DNA of 64,000 nt, taken from positions 1-64,000 of the forward strand of contig CAYOVP010000001.1 in the NCBI GenBank assembly GCA_964407495.1. Direction: 5' to 3'. The stretch comes from JAJRZX01 sp964407495 (GTDB lineage Bacteria; Desulfobacterota; GWC2-55-46; JADFVP01). Shown in pieces: positions 27,089-35,252 of this stretch (within the stretch, counting starts at the first letter, position 1; every line of letters starts with the position of its first letter). Under the pieces are notes generated by a model, which worked only from the letters and a program-made list of their open reading frames with translations, did not search any database and was not told the origin of the DNA. A program made the position numbers and the translations under genes.

Positions 27089-28434
27089 AGGTAATGATTA
27101 TCGACGACGAGGAGAGCCTTAGACACATGCTCTCCGTCATACTCAAGATGGAGGGCTTTGAGGCCACTGCCTACGAGGACGCTGAGAAAGCGCTCTTGGC
27201 GCTCGACAAAGAGGACTACGACTTCATACTCTGCGATATCCGCATGCCGGGTATGGATGGTCTGGCCTTTCTGAGGGCCCTTTCCGAGCGCGGTGATGAG
27301 CACACGGTCATCATGATGAGCGCCTATGGCACCATTGATACGGCCATAGAGTGTATGAAACTTGGGGCCTATGACTATGTCTCCAAGCCCTTCAAGTCTG
27401 ATGAGATAATCCTCACGCTCCGGAAGGCCGAGGAGCGCGAAAAACTCAAGCGCGAGAACAGGCGTCTCAAGGAAGAGGTCGCAGGCCGCTTCAGTATCGA
27501 GAAGATAATAACCGTGGACCCAAGGATGATCGAGGTCCTGGAACTCGTTAAAAAGGTTGCCAGTTACAACACCACGGTGCTCATACGCGGCGAGAGCGGC
27601 ACTGGCAAGGAACTCATAGCCCGTGCCCTCCATACCGCAGGCTCCAGGGCCTCCGGGCCCTTCGTGGCCGTGAACTGCGCGGCCATCCCCGGCCCTCTCC
27701 TCGAGAGTGAACTCTTCGGCCACGTAAAGGGCGCTTTCACGGACGCAAGGCGCGACAAGGCCGGGCTCTTCGAGGAGGCCAGCGGCGGGACGATCTTCCT
27801 CGACGAAGTGGGAGAACTCCCCATGGAACTCCAGGTCAAACTCCTGCGCGTCCTCCAGGAGGGTGAGATAAGGAGGGTTGGCGGAACCAAGGACATAAAG
27901 ATAGATACGCGCGTGGTGGCGGCAACCCTCAAGGACCTGGCAAGGGAGATAGGCGAGGGAAGGTTTAGGGAAGACCTCTACTACAGGCTGAATGTGATAG
28001 AGATAACCCTTCCGCCGCTTCGCGAGAGGCCCGCAGATATAGAGAGGCTCGCAGAGCACTTTACCGGCCTATATGCCGCTAAGTTCGGAAAAAAGGTGAA
28101 GGGCCTCTCAAAGGATGCGCTCACAGCGCTTCTCAAGTACGGCTGGCCTGGCAATGTCCGCGAACTGGAGAACGTCATAGAACGCGCCATGATCCTGGAG
28201 GACGGTGATGTTATAAAGAAGTCGTCACTCCCCATAGGGGTCTCTGCCCCGGCGCCGGGCCCCTCCTCTGCCCCGGCCACGGGGCTCTCCATCAAGAAGG
28301 CCCAGGAGGCCATGGAACGCGACCTCATAAGGCGGGCCCTCGAGGCCACGAAGAACAACAAGACGCGGGCCGCAGAACTCCTGGAGATAAGCCAGAGGGC
28401 CCTCCTGTACAAGATAAAGACCTATGGGCTTTAG
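27085..28434 (+). CDS. pilR: Sigma-54-dependent response regulator (PilR/NtrC-like)
   Basis: 449 residues: receiver domain 1-120 with acidic DDEE and phosphoacceptor Asp in FILCDIRMPG; AAA+ domain about 145-385 with Walker A GESGTGKE and Walker B GGTIFLDEVGELP; Fis-type helix-turn-helix at the end (NKTRAAELLEISQRALLYKIK). The sigma-54 contact loop reads GAFTDA in place of GAFTGA. Linker 390-410 is Pro/Ala-rich. A matching -24/-12 promoter lies 266 bases downstream, ahead of the minor pilins, which makes those genes the obvious target. Confidence 0.92.
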   Translation: MKVMIIDDEESLRHMLSVILKMEGFEATAYEDAEKALLALDKEDYDFILCDIRMPGMDGLAFLRALSERGDEHTVIMMSAYGTIDTAIECMKLGAYDYVSKPFKSDEIILTLRKAEEREKLKRENRRLKEEVAGRFSIEKIITVDPRMIEVLELVKKVASYNTTVLIRGESGTGKELIARALHTAGSRASGPFVAVNCAAIPGPLLESELFGHVKGAFTDARRDKAGLFEEASGGTIFLDEVGELPMELQVKLLRVLQEGEIRRVGGTKDIKIDTRVVAATLKDLAREIGEGRFREDLYYRLNVIEITLPPLRERPADIERLAEHFTGLYAAKFGKKVKGLSKDALTALLKYGWPGNVRELENVIERAMILEDGDVIKKSSLPIGVSAPAPGPSSAPATGLSIKKAQEAMERDLIRRALEATKNNKTRAAELLEISQRALLYKIKTYGL

Positions 28435-28563
28435 TTGACAGGCCTGATGGGCGCGCCTGCCTGAATCAAGTAACCGCATACCTCCCACTGCCGCACTATC
28501 TGGCCATAACCCTTTGATTGTAAAGGGGTTCTGGATACAGAGAGAGGTGACACATCTCGTCTC

Positions 28564-28581
28564 CATGGCCGCTTGGCCATG
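28564..28581. promoter_or_regulatory. CATGGCC-N4-GGCCATG inverted repeat upstream of the -24/-12 promoter
   Basis: CATGGCC (28564-28570) and GGCCATG (28575-28581) are perfect 7-bp arms about 120 bases upstream of the sigma-54 promoter, the distance range where enhancer-binding proteins act. It could be a binding site for the adjacent regulator. Confidence 0.4.
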
Positions 28582-28633
28582 GCAGGTCTCTTGCCTCGCA
28601 AGACGCTTTCCTTATAAAAAGTAGGCATACTAT

Positions 28634-28680
28634 GAAAAGTTTGCGGAGTTTTCTCTCCATGTCGGAGTGAAAACTTTTTT
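28634..28680 (+). terminator. Possible weak terminator upstream of the minor-pilin promoter
   Basis: GAAAAGTTT (28634 onwards) pairs with AAAACTTTTTTG near 28669, enclosing CTCC-N5-GGAG; T-rich sequence follows. The outer stem is AT-rich, so strength is doubtful. Confidence 0.3.
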
Positions 28681-28699
28681 GTTTTCAGGGGGTTACCTC

Positions 28700-28717
28700 T
28701 TGGCATGGCTGTTGCTT
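28700..28717 (+). promoter_or_regulatory. Sigma-54 (-24/-12) promoter of the minor-pilin operon
   Basis: TTGGCAT (28700-28706), GGCTG, TTGCTT (28712-28717) matches the YTGGCAY-N5-TTGCW pattern, with exact spacing. It lies between the sigma-54 activator gene and the first pseudopilin gene, 51 bases before the chosen start codon. Activity is inferred; no second such site was noticed in the window. Confidence 0.8.
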
Positions 28718-28768
28718 AATAATTGGTCGGATTCATAGTCCAGAAACCCGGGGGTGATAAGTAAGGCC

Positions 28769-29344
28769 ATGAGTATAGGTGAAGAAATAAGAGAGAATTC
28801 AGGCCTGTTCCAGGTGGAGAGAAAACTGTCCAGAGCGCAAGGCCGGTCCCAGCGCGGGTTCAGCCTTGTAGAGATTCTCGTGGTCCTGGCCATATTCGGC
28901 ACGCTACTTGCCATAGCGGCGCCCAATTTCCTCTCCACCACCTTCCCGCACATGAAACTAAAGAGCGCCTCGCGGGATATATTCTCCATCCTCCAGTACG
29001 CAAGGAGCAAGGCCGTGAACTCCACGCAGAAGTACGGCGTGCGTTTTGAACTCGACACATCTCCAAAGCAGTACATGGTGGTTACGAGGGCATCGGATAC
29101 AGACCCCTGGACCAACGATACGAGTATCAGCCCGAGGGACCTCGAGGATGGCGCGGATATCTTCAGCGTAACCGTGGGAGCCGTAACCTACACCACGGGC
29201 ACCACGGCGGTAATCGCCTTCGACCCCTTTGGGTCGGCCACCTCTGCTGAGATAAAACTCTACTCCACGGCAAAGGCCACGGACAGGTACAAGATAACGG
29301 TCTCGTCCGCCAGCGGGCGGGTGAAGATATCAACCACATGGTGA
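28769..29344 (+). CDS. fimT: Minor pseudopilin, GspH/FimT family
   Basis: 191 residues. The type III leader ends at Gly30 with cleavage before Phe31 (RG/FSLVEILVVLAIFGTLLAIAAPNF), and Glu35 is the conserved Glu5 of the mature protein. The leader is long; an in-frame GTG at 28754 would lengthen it further, and no later start exists before the cleavage site. The body resembles GspH/FimT pseudopilins, with FDPFGSAT in the second half. First gene behind the sigma-54 promoter; its end overlaps pilV by seven bases. Confidence 0.9.
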   Translation: MSIGEEIRENSGLFQVERKLSRAQGRSQRGFSLVEILVVLAIFGTLLAIAAPNFLSTTFPHMKLKSASRDIFSILQYARSKAVNSTQKYGVRFELDTSPKQYMVVTRASDTDPWTNDTSISPRDLEDGADIFSVTVGAVTYTTGTTAVIAFDPFGSATSAEIKLYSTAKATDRYKITVSSASGRVKISTTW

Positions 29345-29787
29345 GAAGAATGAAGGAAAAACTCTTTGAAGGTCAGGACGGCTTTACCTTGCTGGAGATA
29401 ATGATCAGCATTTTCATCCTAACAGTGGCCCTCTTGACGCTCTCGGGCCTCATGACGAGCAGCATACGAAGTACGGACTTCGGGAGAAAGACGACAGAGG
29501 CCGCCAACCTTGCTCGCGAGACCCTTGAGCAGATAGAGCGCCAGGCCGCAGTCAACTTTGACAGCGTCCAGGACTCTGTGGCCGGAAGCGACCCTGTGGC
29601 CGGAGTGAACCCGGACCAGGTGGAGGACTACGGCACCATATCAGGCCACCCGTCCTTCAGGCGCGAGACCTACATAACCGACGGCGCGGCGCCTGTAAAC
29701 TCCAAGGACGTTGCAGTAAAGGTCATCTGGGACGACACCATAGGATCTGGCCACAACGTCATCTTCAGGACAGTCATCGCGAGATAG
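29338..29787 (+). CDS. pilV: Minor pilin, PilV-like
   Basis: 149 residues. Prepilin leader MVRRMKEKLFEGQDG with cleavage after Gly15, then FTLLEIMISIFILTVALLTLSGLM; Glu20 is mature Glu5. The segment ANLARETLEQIE after the helix is typical of PilV proteins that prime pilus assembly. It starts inside the fimT stop region and is followed by the large PilW-like gene after four bases, so the three are one operon. Confidence 0.88.
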   Translation: MVRRMKEKLFEGQDGFTLLEIMISIFILTVALLTLSGLMTSSIRSTDFGRKTTEAANLARETLEQIERQAAVNFDSVQDSVAGSDPVAGVNPDQVEDYGTISGHPSFRRETYITDGAAPVNSKDVAVKVIWDDTIGSGHNVIFRTVIAR

Positions 29788-29791
29788 AAAC

Positions 29792-32700
29792 ATGCGTTTA
29801 ACTCGAATACTGCATAAAGAGCGCGGATTCACCCTTGTAGAACTCCTCGTGGCCATGGCCATCGGGGTGCTCGTCATAGGCTCGGTGTACGCGCTCTACA
29901 ATTATTATCTGCGTGCCTCCACGGGCCAGGACAACCTCCTCCAGATACAGCAGGAGACGAGGGTGACCATGGAGAAACTGGTGAAAGAGGTACGCGCCGC
30001 AGGGTGTTACTACAAGGATACGCCCATCATAACCGCTGATGTGAGTACCTTTGAGTTCGAGTCTGATACAGACCCAGACCCCAATCTCGGCCCATGGAAG
30101 ATAAAATACGAACTCGATACAACCACCAATGAACTCAAGAGGAGCACGGCCACATGGAATGGTTCGGCCTATGGCGCATATGGAACGCCCGTGGTCCTTG
30201 CAGGCGATATTACGGCCCTTACCTTCAGTTATTATGACGAGAACGATACCCTGATCCCTGCGCCGGTCCAGTCACAGGCCAATAGAGACCGCATCCGGCG
30301 GGTAGGCATAGCCATGACGGCATCTACGCCATACCCCAACCCCTCTACCAACAAGATAGACACCATTGACCTCGAGACCAGCATATCCCTTCGGTGCATG
30401 GGTGTACAGCAGTCCACGGACACTACTGAATGTGCACTGCCAACTAATATACAGTCCACAGACCCAGGTGTATGCGGAAGGCTGAACATCACCTGGACCA
30501 AGAGTTCCAGTTCCGATGCCGCGGGATACAAGTTGTATTACCGTCCCACCGGGACGGCCTTTTACACAGGCCTCATAGACGTACCCGGAGGGGCTACCGA
30601 GTCTTACACCCTTACGGGTCTTACCGATGGACAACAGTATGATATTGCCATGAAGTGTTATGATACATCTGGCAATATCAATGAATCCTTTACAACTCCA
30701 ATATCAGGTACGAGCGGAACTACGGACACGAAGCCCGATGATTCCACGGCGCCGGAACTTCCGGCCAATACGGACGCCACGGCAGGGGACGGTGTGGTTA
30801 CGCTCACATGGGACGCCAGTACCTCTGTGGACGCAGGCGGCTACCACGTGTACAGGAGTGATAATGGCGGCTCTACCTACTCGCAGATAGCGGAACTCGA
30901 CTCCACCTATCTGACCTATTCCGACACTACGGTCGCAAACTGCCCTTCAACCCCCTATTATTACAAGGTAGTCACTTGGGACTGCGCTGGTAACGAGAAG
31001 AATACTGCCTTACAGAGCGCCGTATACGGTGACGGCTCGGACACTGGAGCCGACCAGCCCACTGCAGGTGTAACGAGTACTGATCCCTACGAGACCGTGG
31101 CCCCGGCAGACCCTACGCCCTTCATTGCTGTGCCTGCGGCTGACAAGATATACATGAGCGATACTACGCCGGCAGATACGGACCTCGCTGGTGTACGTAT
31201 CCTTCGAAGGACGGACCAGTACCCCAGCGGCCCCACAGATACTTCTGCCATAGGCCCCAACAACAGGCCGGATTACGGCGCGCTCCAGCCCTCGCAGACA
31301 TATTCGCTCGTTGACAGTTATGGCATAAATATCGGCACTACGTACTATTACAGGGCCTTTGCCTATGACAGGTGTGGCAACTTCAGCCCAGGGGCCTCAT
31401 CCCTTGCCACTGCCGCCCCATGCGGTGACGGAAGCCCCGGGTCCAAGCACTATGGCCCACCGTCTGCCCCTTCGTCGCTCTCAACATCCACCTGCTCTAC
31501 ATCTACGGTCTCATGGACAGACTCGGCGGGGAGTGAGAACGGTAACCTCTTCAACCCGGCTTCTGAGAGTGATGTGGTGGGTTACTACGTATACAGGAGC
31601 GATGTACAGGGAGGGCCCTATACAAAACTCAATAGTACGCCTGTAACGGCAACGAGTTATGCCGACAGCACAGTAACCCCTGGCACCACCTATTACTACA
31701 CCGTTACTGCCGTCGACTGCGCACTCAACGAGAGCACGGTCATGTCTCCTGAGGTCACGGTCATGCCCACGGACATTGCCTGGGACCCTGCCATCACTGT
31801 AATTACCTCGGGGACCGCCTCGCTGAGCGGGAGCCAGCACAACGTGGTGACCATAGGCATAAAGAACACGGGTAACAGTTCAGTCACCATAAACTCTGCT
31901 ACCTTTGTCTGGGGCGTTGCCACTGCCAAACTCCGCAAGGTGGTGCTCGAGCCCTTTGGGGGGAGCAGTAATACTCTCTGGGACGGCACGGACGTGGCCT
32001 CTGGATATGTGGTGGACTTTGCCTCCTATGAGCCGGACGGTTCTCTCCGGAGGCTCTCCGGGTCAACGGGTCTGAACAAGTTCGTACTGGACTTCAGGGA
32101 CTCGGCGGGCACAGGCTTTGTGGACATGAGAGGCGCCAGCATCGTAGTCACTCTCAACTACACGAACGACCTTGACGGCGCCTCCTGCAACTCGAGCACA
32201 TTTACAGTGCCCGTGACCGTGGGCCCCACCATCACGGCCAGTGTGCAGGACAGGCCCGTAACCCCGACTACGTCAAACGTAAATGCCGCTAACATAACGG
32301 TAAAGACGGGTACCCAGGATACGAATTATAACTGGACTTCCTATGACGTGAACGTCAGCGACACTGTGAGCCCTGACACTGGCACCACCATAACCTCAGC
32401 AAAACTCTATTACAACACAACGGACAAGACCACTGCCTCTGCCCCTGCCACGGATTATTCCTCTACGCCATCGGGATGGACAGCCATAGACATGTGCCAG
32501 GTGGGCACTACCAATACATACCAGACAGAGTCCTCTGGAACGTGTACATCGAGCCATGTGCCAGACCTTACGGGCAAGAGGGTCTGGTACTACATCGTCA
32601 TGACAGACAGCGACGGCAATTATGATATCCAGCCAGAGCCTTCGGTGGGTGTGTATACCTATGACCAGGACTCGAGGTTCGACATATATATGGTCGTAAA

Positions 32701-33007
32701 TAGGAGCGGCAGTGGTGGTCAGGACGTGGCACTTACGGTGACGCTCACCGACGAGAACACCCTTGCTGTCTCCGGGGCCACCGTATCGGCCACCATAACA
32801 GATACGGGTACAGGTGCCGTCGAGACCGGTACCCTCGTGGAGGATGCACAGAACGCAGGCACATATACCTATACTTCCTCGACGCTCCACCATGACAAGA
32901 CCATAGACGTGGCCATCACGGCAACGAGAAATTCCTTTACAGATGCGTCCTGCGGCATATCGGGTCTCTCTAAAAACGTATCGCAGGCAACGAGGACATG
33001 TAACTGA
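29792..33007 (+). CDS. pilW: Giant PilW-like minor pilin with fibronectin type III domains
   Basis: 1071 residues; ordinary PilW proteins are about 250-350. N-terminus: leader with cleavage after Gly12, FTLVELLVAMAIGVLVIGSVYALYNYY, Glu17 as mature Glu5, then the PilW-type body to about residue 205. After that come four FN3-like repeats at roughly 215-310, 320-415, 436-545 and 556-660 (recurring Y-x-V-Y-R-S, TxYYYxVxAxDxxxN patterns with paired cysteines), a beta-rich domain 670-820, another 820-950, and a C-terminal Ig-like domain (about 960-1060, LTDENTLAVSGATVSATI). It is rich in Thr/Ser/Asp and poor in Lys. No pilY1-like adhesin gene is in this cluster, so this protein may provide the adhesive tip. 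Domain borders are approximate. Confidence 0.85.
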   Translation: MRLTRILHKERGFTLVELLVAMAIGVLVIGSVYALYNYYLRASTGQDNLLQIQQETRVTMEKLVKEVRAAGCYYKDTPIITADVSTFEFESDTDPDPNLGPWKIKYELDTTTNELKRSTATWNGSAYGAYGTPVVLAGDITALTFSYYDENDTLIPAPVQSQANRDRIRRVGIAMTASTPYPNPSTNKIDTIDLETSISLRCMGVQQSTDTTECALPTNIQSTDPGVCGRLNITWTKSSSSDAAGYKLYYRPTGTAFYTGLIDVPGGATESYTLTGLTDGQQYDIAMKCYDTSGNINESFTTPISGTSGTTDTKPDDSTAPELPANTDATAGDGVVTLTWDASTSVDAGGYHVYRSDNGGSTYSQIAELDSTYLTYSDTTVANCPSTPYYYKVVTWDCAGNEKNTALQSAVYGDGSDTGADQPTAGVTSTDPYETVAPADPTPFIAVPAADKIYMSDTTPADTDLAGVRILRRTDQYPSGPTDTSAIGPNNRPDYGALQPSQTYSLVDSYGINIGTTYYYRAFAYDRCGNFSPGASSLATAAPCGDGSPGSKHYGPPSAPSSLSTSTCSTSTVSWTDSAGSENGNLFNPASESDVVGYYVYRSDVQGGPYTKLNSTPVTATSYADSTVTPGTTYYYTVTAVDCALNESTVMSPEVTVMPTDIAWDPAITVITSGTASLSGSQHNVVTIGIKNTGNSSVTINSATFVWGVATAKLRKVVLEPFGGSSNTLWDGTDVASGYVVDFASYEPDGSLRRLSGSTGLNKFVLDFRDSAGTGFVDMRGASIVVTLNYTNDLDGASCNSSTFTVPVTVGPTITASVQDRPVTPTTSNVNAANITVKTGTQDTNYNWTSYDVNVSDTVSPDTGTTITSAKLYYNTTDKTTASAPATDYSSTPSGWTAIDMCQVGTTNTYQTESSGTCTSSHVPDLTGKRVWYYIVMTDSDGNYDIQPEPSVGVYTYDQDSRFDIYMVVNRSGSGGQDVALTVTLTDENTLAVSGATVSATITDTGTGAVETGTLVEDAQNAGTYTYTSSTLHHDKTIDVAITATRNSFTDASCGISGLSKNVSQATRTCN

Positions 33008-33070
33008 TTTACGCCGGGAGCGTAATCACCCAGACTCTGAGAGAGGCAACTATAAGGATGAGGTGACGAT

Positions 33071-34744
33071 ATGAGAAATAGAAGCGAGAAGAGAACAAAG
33101 AGAAAGACCGGGCTCTGTATGCCAGGGCTTCTCGGTGACGAGAGAGGCATAGTGCTTGCCATCACTCTCATGATAATGGGCATCATGGCCATAATAGGCG
33201 CGGCCATCATAGCCACATCGACAACAGATGTGAAGGTGGCCGCAAATGTAACAAGGTCTATCCAGGCCCTCAACAGCGCTGAGGCCGGCCTGAGCAATGC
33301 CATAAACTACATAAGGGCCAACCCTGACTGGGCCCCGGACCTCAACAAGAACGGCAATCTCGAGGATGACGCACAGGAGTGGGCCGCGCAGACCCAGGGT
33401 ACAATAGACATGGGCACTGTGAGCGGCACCTATGCCATAGCCGTATACGATGCAACGGGGAAATACGGCAGGGGCGATAATTCCTCGCGGTCCGACAAGT
33501 ACACTACGCTCGGCCCCAACGACATCCTCATAGAGTCCACGGGTAATGTCAACGGCGTGACAAGGAAGGTGGGCCTCATTGTGCGAAACGCCATTACTGC
33601 CTTTGATTATGCAACATTCAGCAACGGCGAGATAGAAGGTAAGGGCATAGGCTCCAATCCCGGTAAGTTCACGGGCAAGATCTATGGTGCGGAGAAGATA
33701 AACCTCCAGGGCAACTTCGACCTTGCCGCGGCCCAGGCACAGTCTCCAGGCGGCAACATAACCCCTGACTGCAACAGCGGCAAGTTCCAGTCCTGTGACA
33801 ATAACGCCTCTGCCGTATCTCCTCCGGTCCTTGATTTCGCCTTCTACCAGGACCAGAACAACTTCACGGATCAGCAGGTCTTCATGATGACCCCAACTGT
33901 GGGGAGTACTTCCTCGTGCGGCACTAACTGCACAGAGTGGCCCATAAACTACAACATCACCACGCTGGGTACGTCCTATACAGTGCGGGCCACGGTACAG
34001 GCCGTCTGCACCACCTGCAGCGAGCACGAGCATGACCATCACGGGACTTACAACCACACTGTCTACTGGTGTTCTGACCCCAACTGGAACGGTGTCATAG
34101 GTTCATGCTCGGGCACATCGGGCTCCTACACCTTTACAGCCGATGAAATGGAGAACGAGAAACCCTTCATAAACGCAGAGCAGTTCAATACCTACACCGC
34201 CCCTACGGGCACGGACTACACCTCCAGCGTGGTGAACATTATAGACGCCCAGAAGCACCTCGAGTTTCTCGGCCCCTCTGACCCCGCGGCCTCGGTGGAT
34301 ATAACGGCGAGTATCCTTGTCGGCACTTCTGCCGACAACTCTCAACCCGCTGGTAAGATTGACTTCGAGGGTGGGGCAGGGACCATGAACTTCAAGCCCG
34401 CCAACGGCCTTGCCATAGTGGCAGAGAAGGTAGAGGTAAAGTCCAAGTACAGTTCCATCAACGTAAACGTTGGCACGGCCACCGACGGTGCCGTGATCAT
34501 AGCCACCGATGAGATGGAGGTGGAGGCTGAGTCAGACAAGGGCGGAAATTACTCTGCCACGTTCAACATGAACGGCACTCTTCTTGTGGGCAATGACTCC
34601 CTTGAGCCCGGAGAACTCGATGTGGGCGGCGAAGGCAACACCAGCGCCAACTTCACCTACACGCCTGTCACCAACCTGCCACAGGGCTGGCAGGACTACG
34701 GCACCATGACAATAGAGAGGAGAGAATGGAGAGAACTGAGCTGA
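33071..34744 (+). CDS. pilX: Large PilX-like minor pilin
   Basis: 557 residues, two to three times the usual PilX length. The N-terminus is PilX-like: basic leader, ERG followed by IVLAITLMIMGIMAIIGAAIIA, then AEAGLSNAINYIR; it lacks a Glu at mature position 5, as PilX N-domains often do. The rest is a long Thr/Asn-rich beta-type region with eight or so cysteines, a His-rich patch EHEHDHH (about residue 320) and repeated N-x-S/T sequons. The ATG at 33071 has GAGGTG upstream. Last gene of the sigma-54 operon; the His/Cys features might bind metal, which is speculative. Confidence 0.82.
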   Translation: MRNRSEKRTKRKTGLCMPGLLGDERGIVLAITLMIMGIMAIIGAAIIATSTTDVKVAANVTRSIQALNSAEAGLSNAINYIRANPDWAPDLNKNGNLEDDAQEWAAQTQGTIDMGTVSGTYAIAVYDATGKYGRGDNSSRSDKYTTLGPNDILIESTGNVNGVTRKVGLIVRNAITAFDYATFSNGEIEGKGIGSNPGKFTGKIYGAEKINLQGNFDLAAAQAQSPGGNITPDCNSGKFQSCDNNASAVSPPVLDFAFYQDQNNFTDQQVFMMTPTVGSTSSCGTNCTEWPINYNITTLGTSYTVRATVQAVCTTCSEHEHDHHGTYNHTVYWCSDPNWNGVIGSCSGTSGSYTFTADEMENEKPFINAEQFNTYTAPTGTDYTSSVVNIIDAQKHLEFLGPSDPAASVDITASILVGTSADNSQPAGKIDFEGGAGTMNFKPANGLAIVAEKVEVKSKYSSINVNVGTATDGAVIIATDEMEVEAESDKGGNYSATFNMNGTLLVGNDSLEPGELDVGGEGNTSANFTYTPVTNLPQGWQDYGTMTIERREWRELS

Positions 34745-34784
34745 GCCAAGGCTTGGCCAGGGTTACATGACTGTGACTGAAATT

Positions 34785-34807
34785 CCCCGCGGGTTCATCC
34801 CGCGGGG
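34785..34807 (+). terminator. Hairpin after the minor-pilin operon
   Basis: CCCCGCGGG (34785-34793), TTCAT, CCCGCGGGG (34799-34807): perfect 9-bp GC stem 40 bases after the pilX-like stop. No T-tract follows, so termination would need Rho or another factor. Confidence 0.45.
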
Positions 34808-34898
34808 GCTATGGCCAGATAGAGACCCCCTCCTCTGAGGGCTCTGACCCCCTCCCTCGGCACGGCCCTTGTCGGGAGGGAATGAAGGCCCATTTTTC

Positions 34899-34918
34899 AG
34901 CATAATTAAGCATAATTA
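34899..34918. promoter_or_regulatory. Tandem 10-bp direct repeat upstream of the xre-pilM promoter
   Basis: AGCATAATTA occurs twice without a gap (34899-34908 and 34909-34918), a spacing of one helical turn, centred about 40 bases upstream of the -35 element. This is a plausible activator or repressor site. Confidence 0.45.
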
Positions 34919-34948
34919 GGTAAAGTTCGGTTTAAGTTGAAAGAACTG

Positions 34949-34977
34949 TTGACAATTAGATGCAAATAGAATAGAAG
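34949..34977 (+). promoter_or_regulatory. Sigma-70-type promoter for xre-pilMNOPQ
   Basis: TTGACA (34949-34954), 17-base spacer, TAGAAG (34972-34977), about 67 bases before the xre start codon. The -35 is perfect, the -10 weak. It would separate the assembly operon from the sigma-54 minor-pilin operon. Confidence 0.55.
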
Positions 34978-35043
34978 TAGTTCTAACATGGTAAAATTGT
35001 CGACAGCCGGAACCCTCCACCATGTGACCTAGGTGCTTGAACT

Positions 35044-35241
35044 ATGGCCAAAAATAAACTAAAAGAATACAGGGAACGTATACTTCTTAGCAAGACGGAA
35101 CTCGCGAGAAGGGCAGGGCTCTCTACATTGACCATAGACAGGATAGAAAAGGGTTATCCCTGCCGCCTCGACACGAAAAGAAAGATCATAAAGGCCCTGG
35201 GACTCAATATTTCCGAGAAGGACAAGGTCTTCAATTCGTGA
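35044..35241 (+). CDS. Small XRE-family helix-turn-helix protein
   Basis: 65 residues, almost only an XRE/Cro-type helix-turn-helix: ILLSKTELARRAGLSTLTIDRIEKGYPCRLDTKRKIIKALGL. It stands 11 bases before pilM on the same strand and is probably co-transcribed, so it may control the pilus assembly operon, for instance through the tandem AGCATAATTA repeats upstream. Small Xre genes ahead of pilM occur, as I recall, in other deltaproteobacteria. No ligand domain is present. Confidence 0.88.
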   Translation: MAKNKLKEYRERILLSKTELARRAGLSTLTIDRIEKGYPCRLDTKRKIIKALGLNISEKDKVFNS

Positions 35242-35252
35242 GACTATAGACT

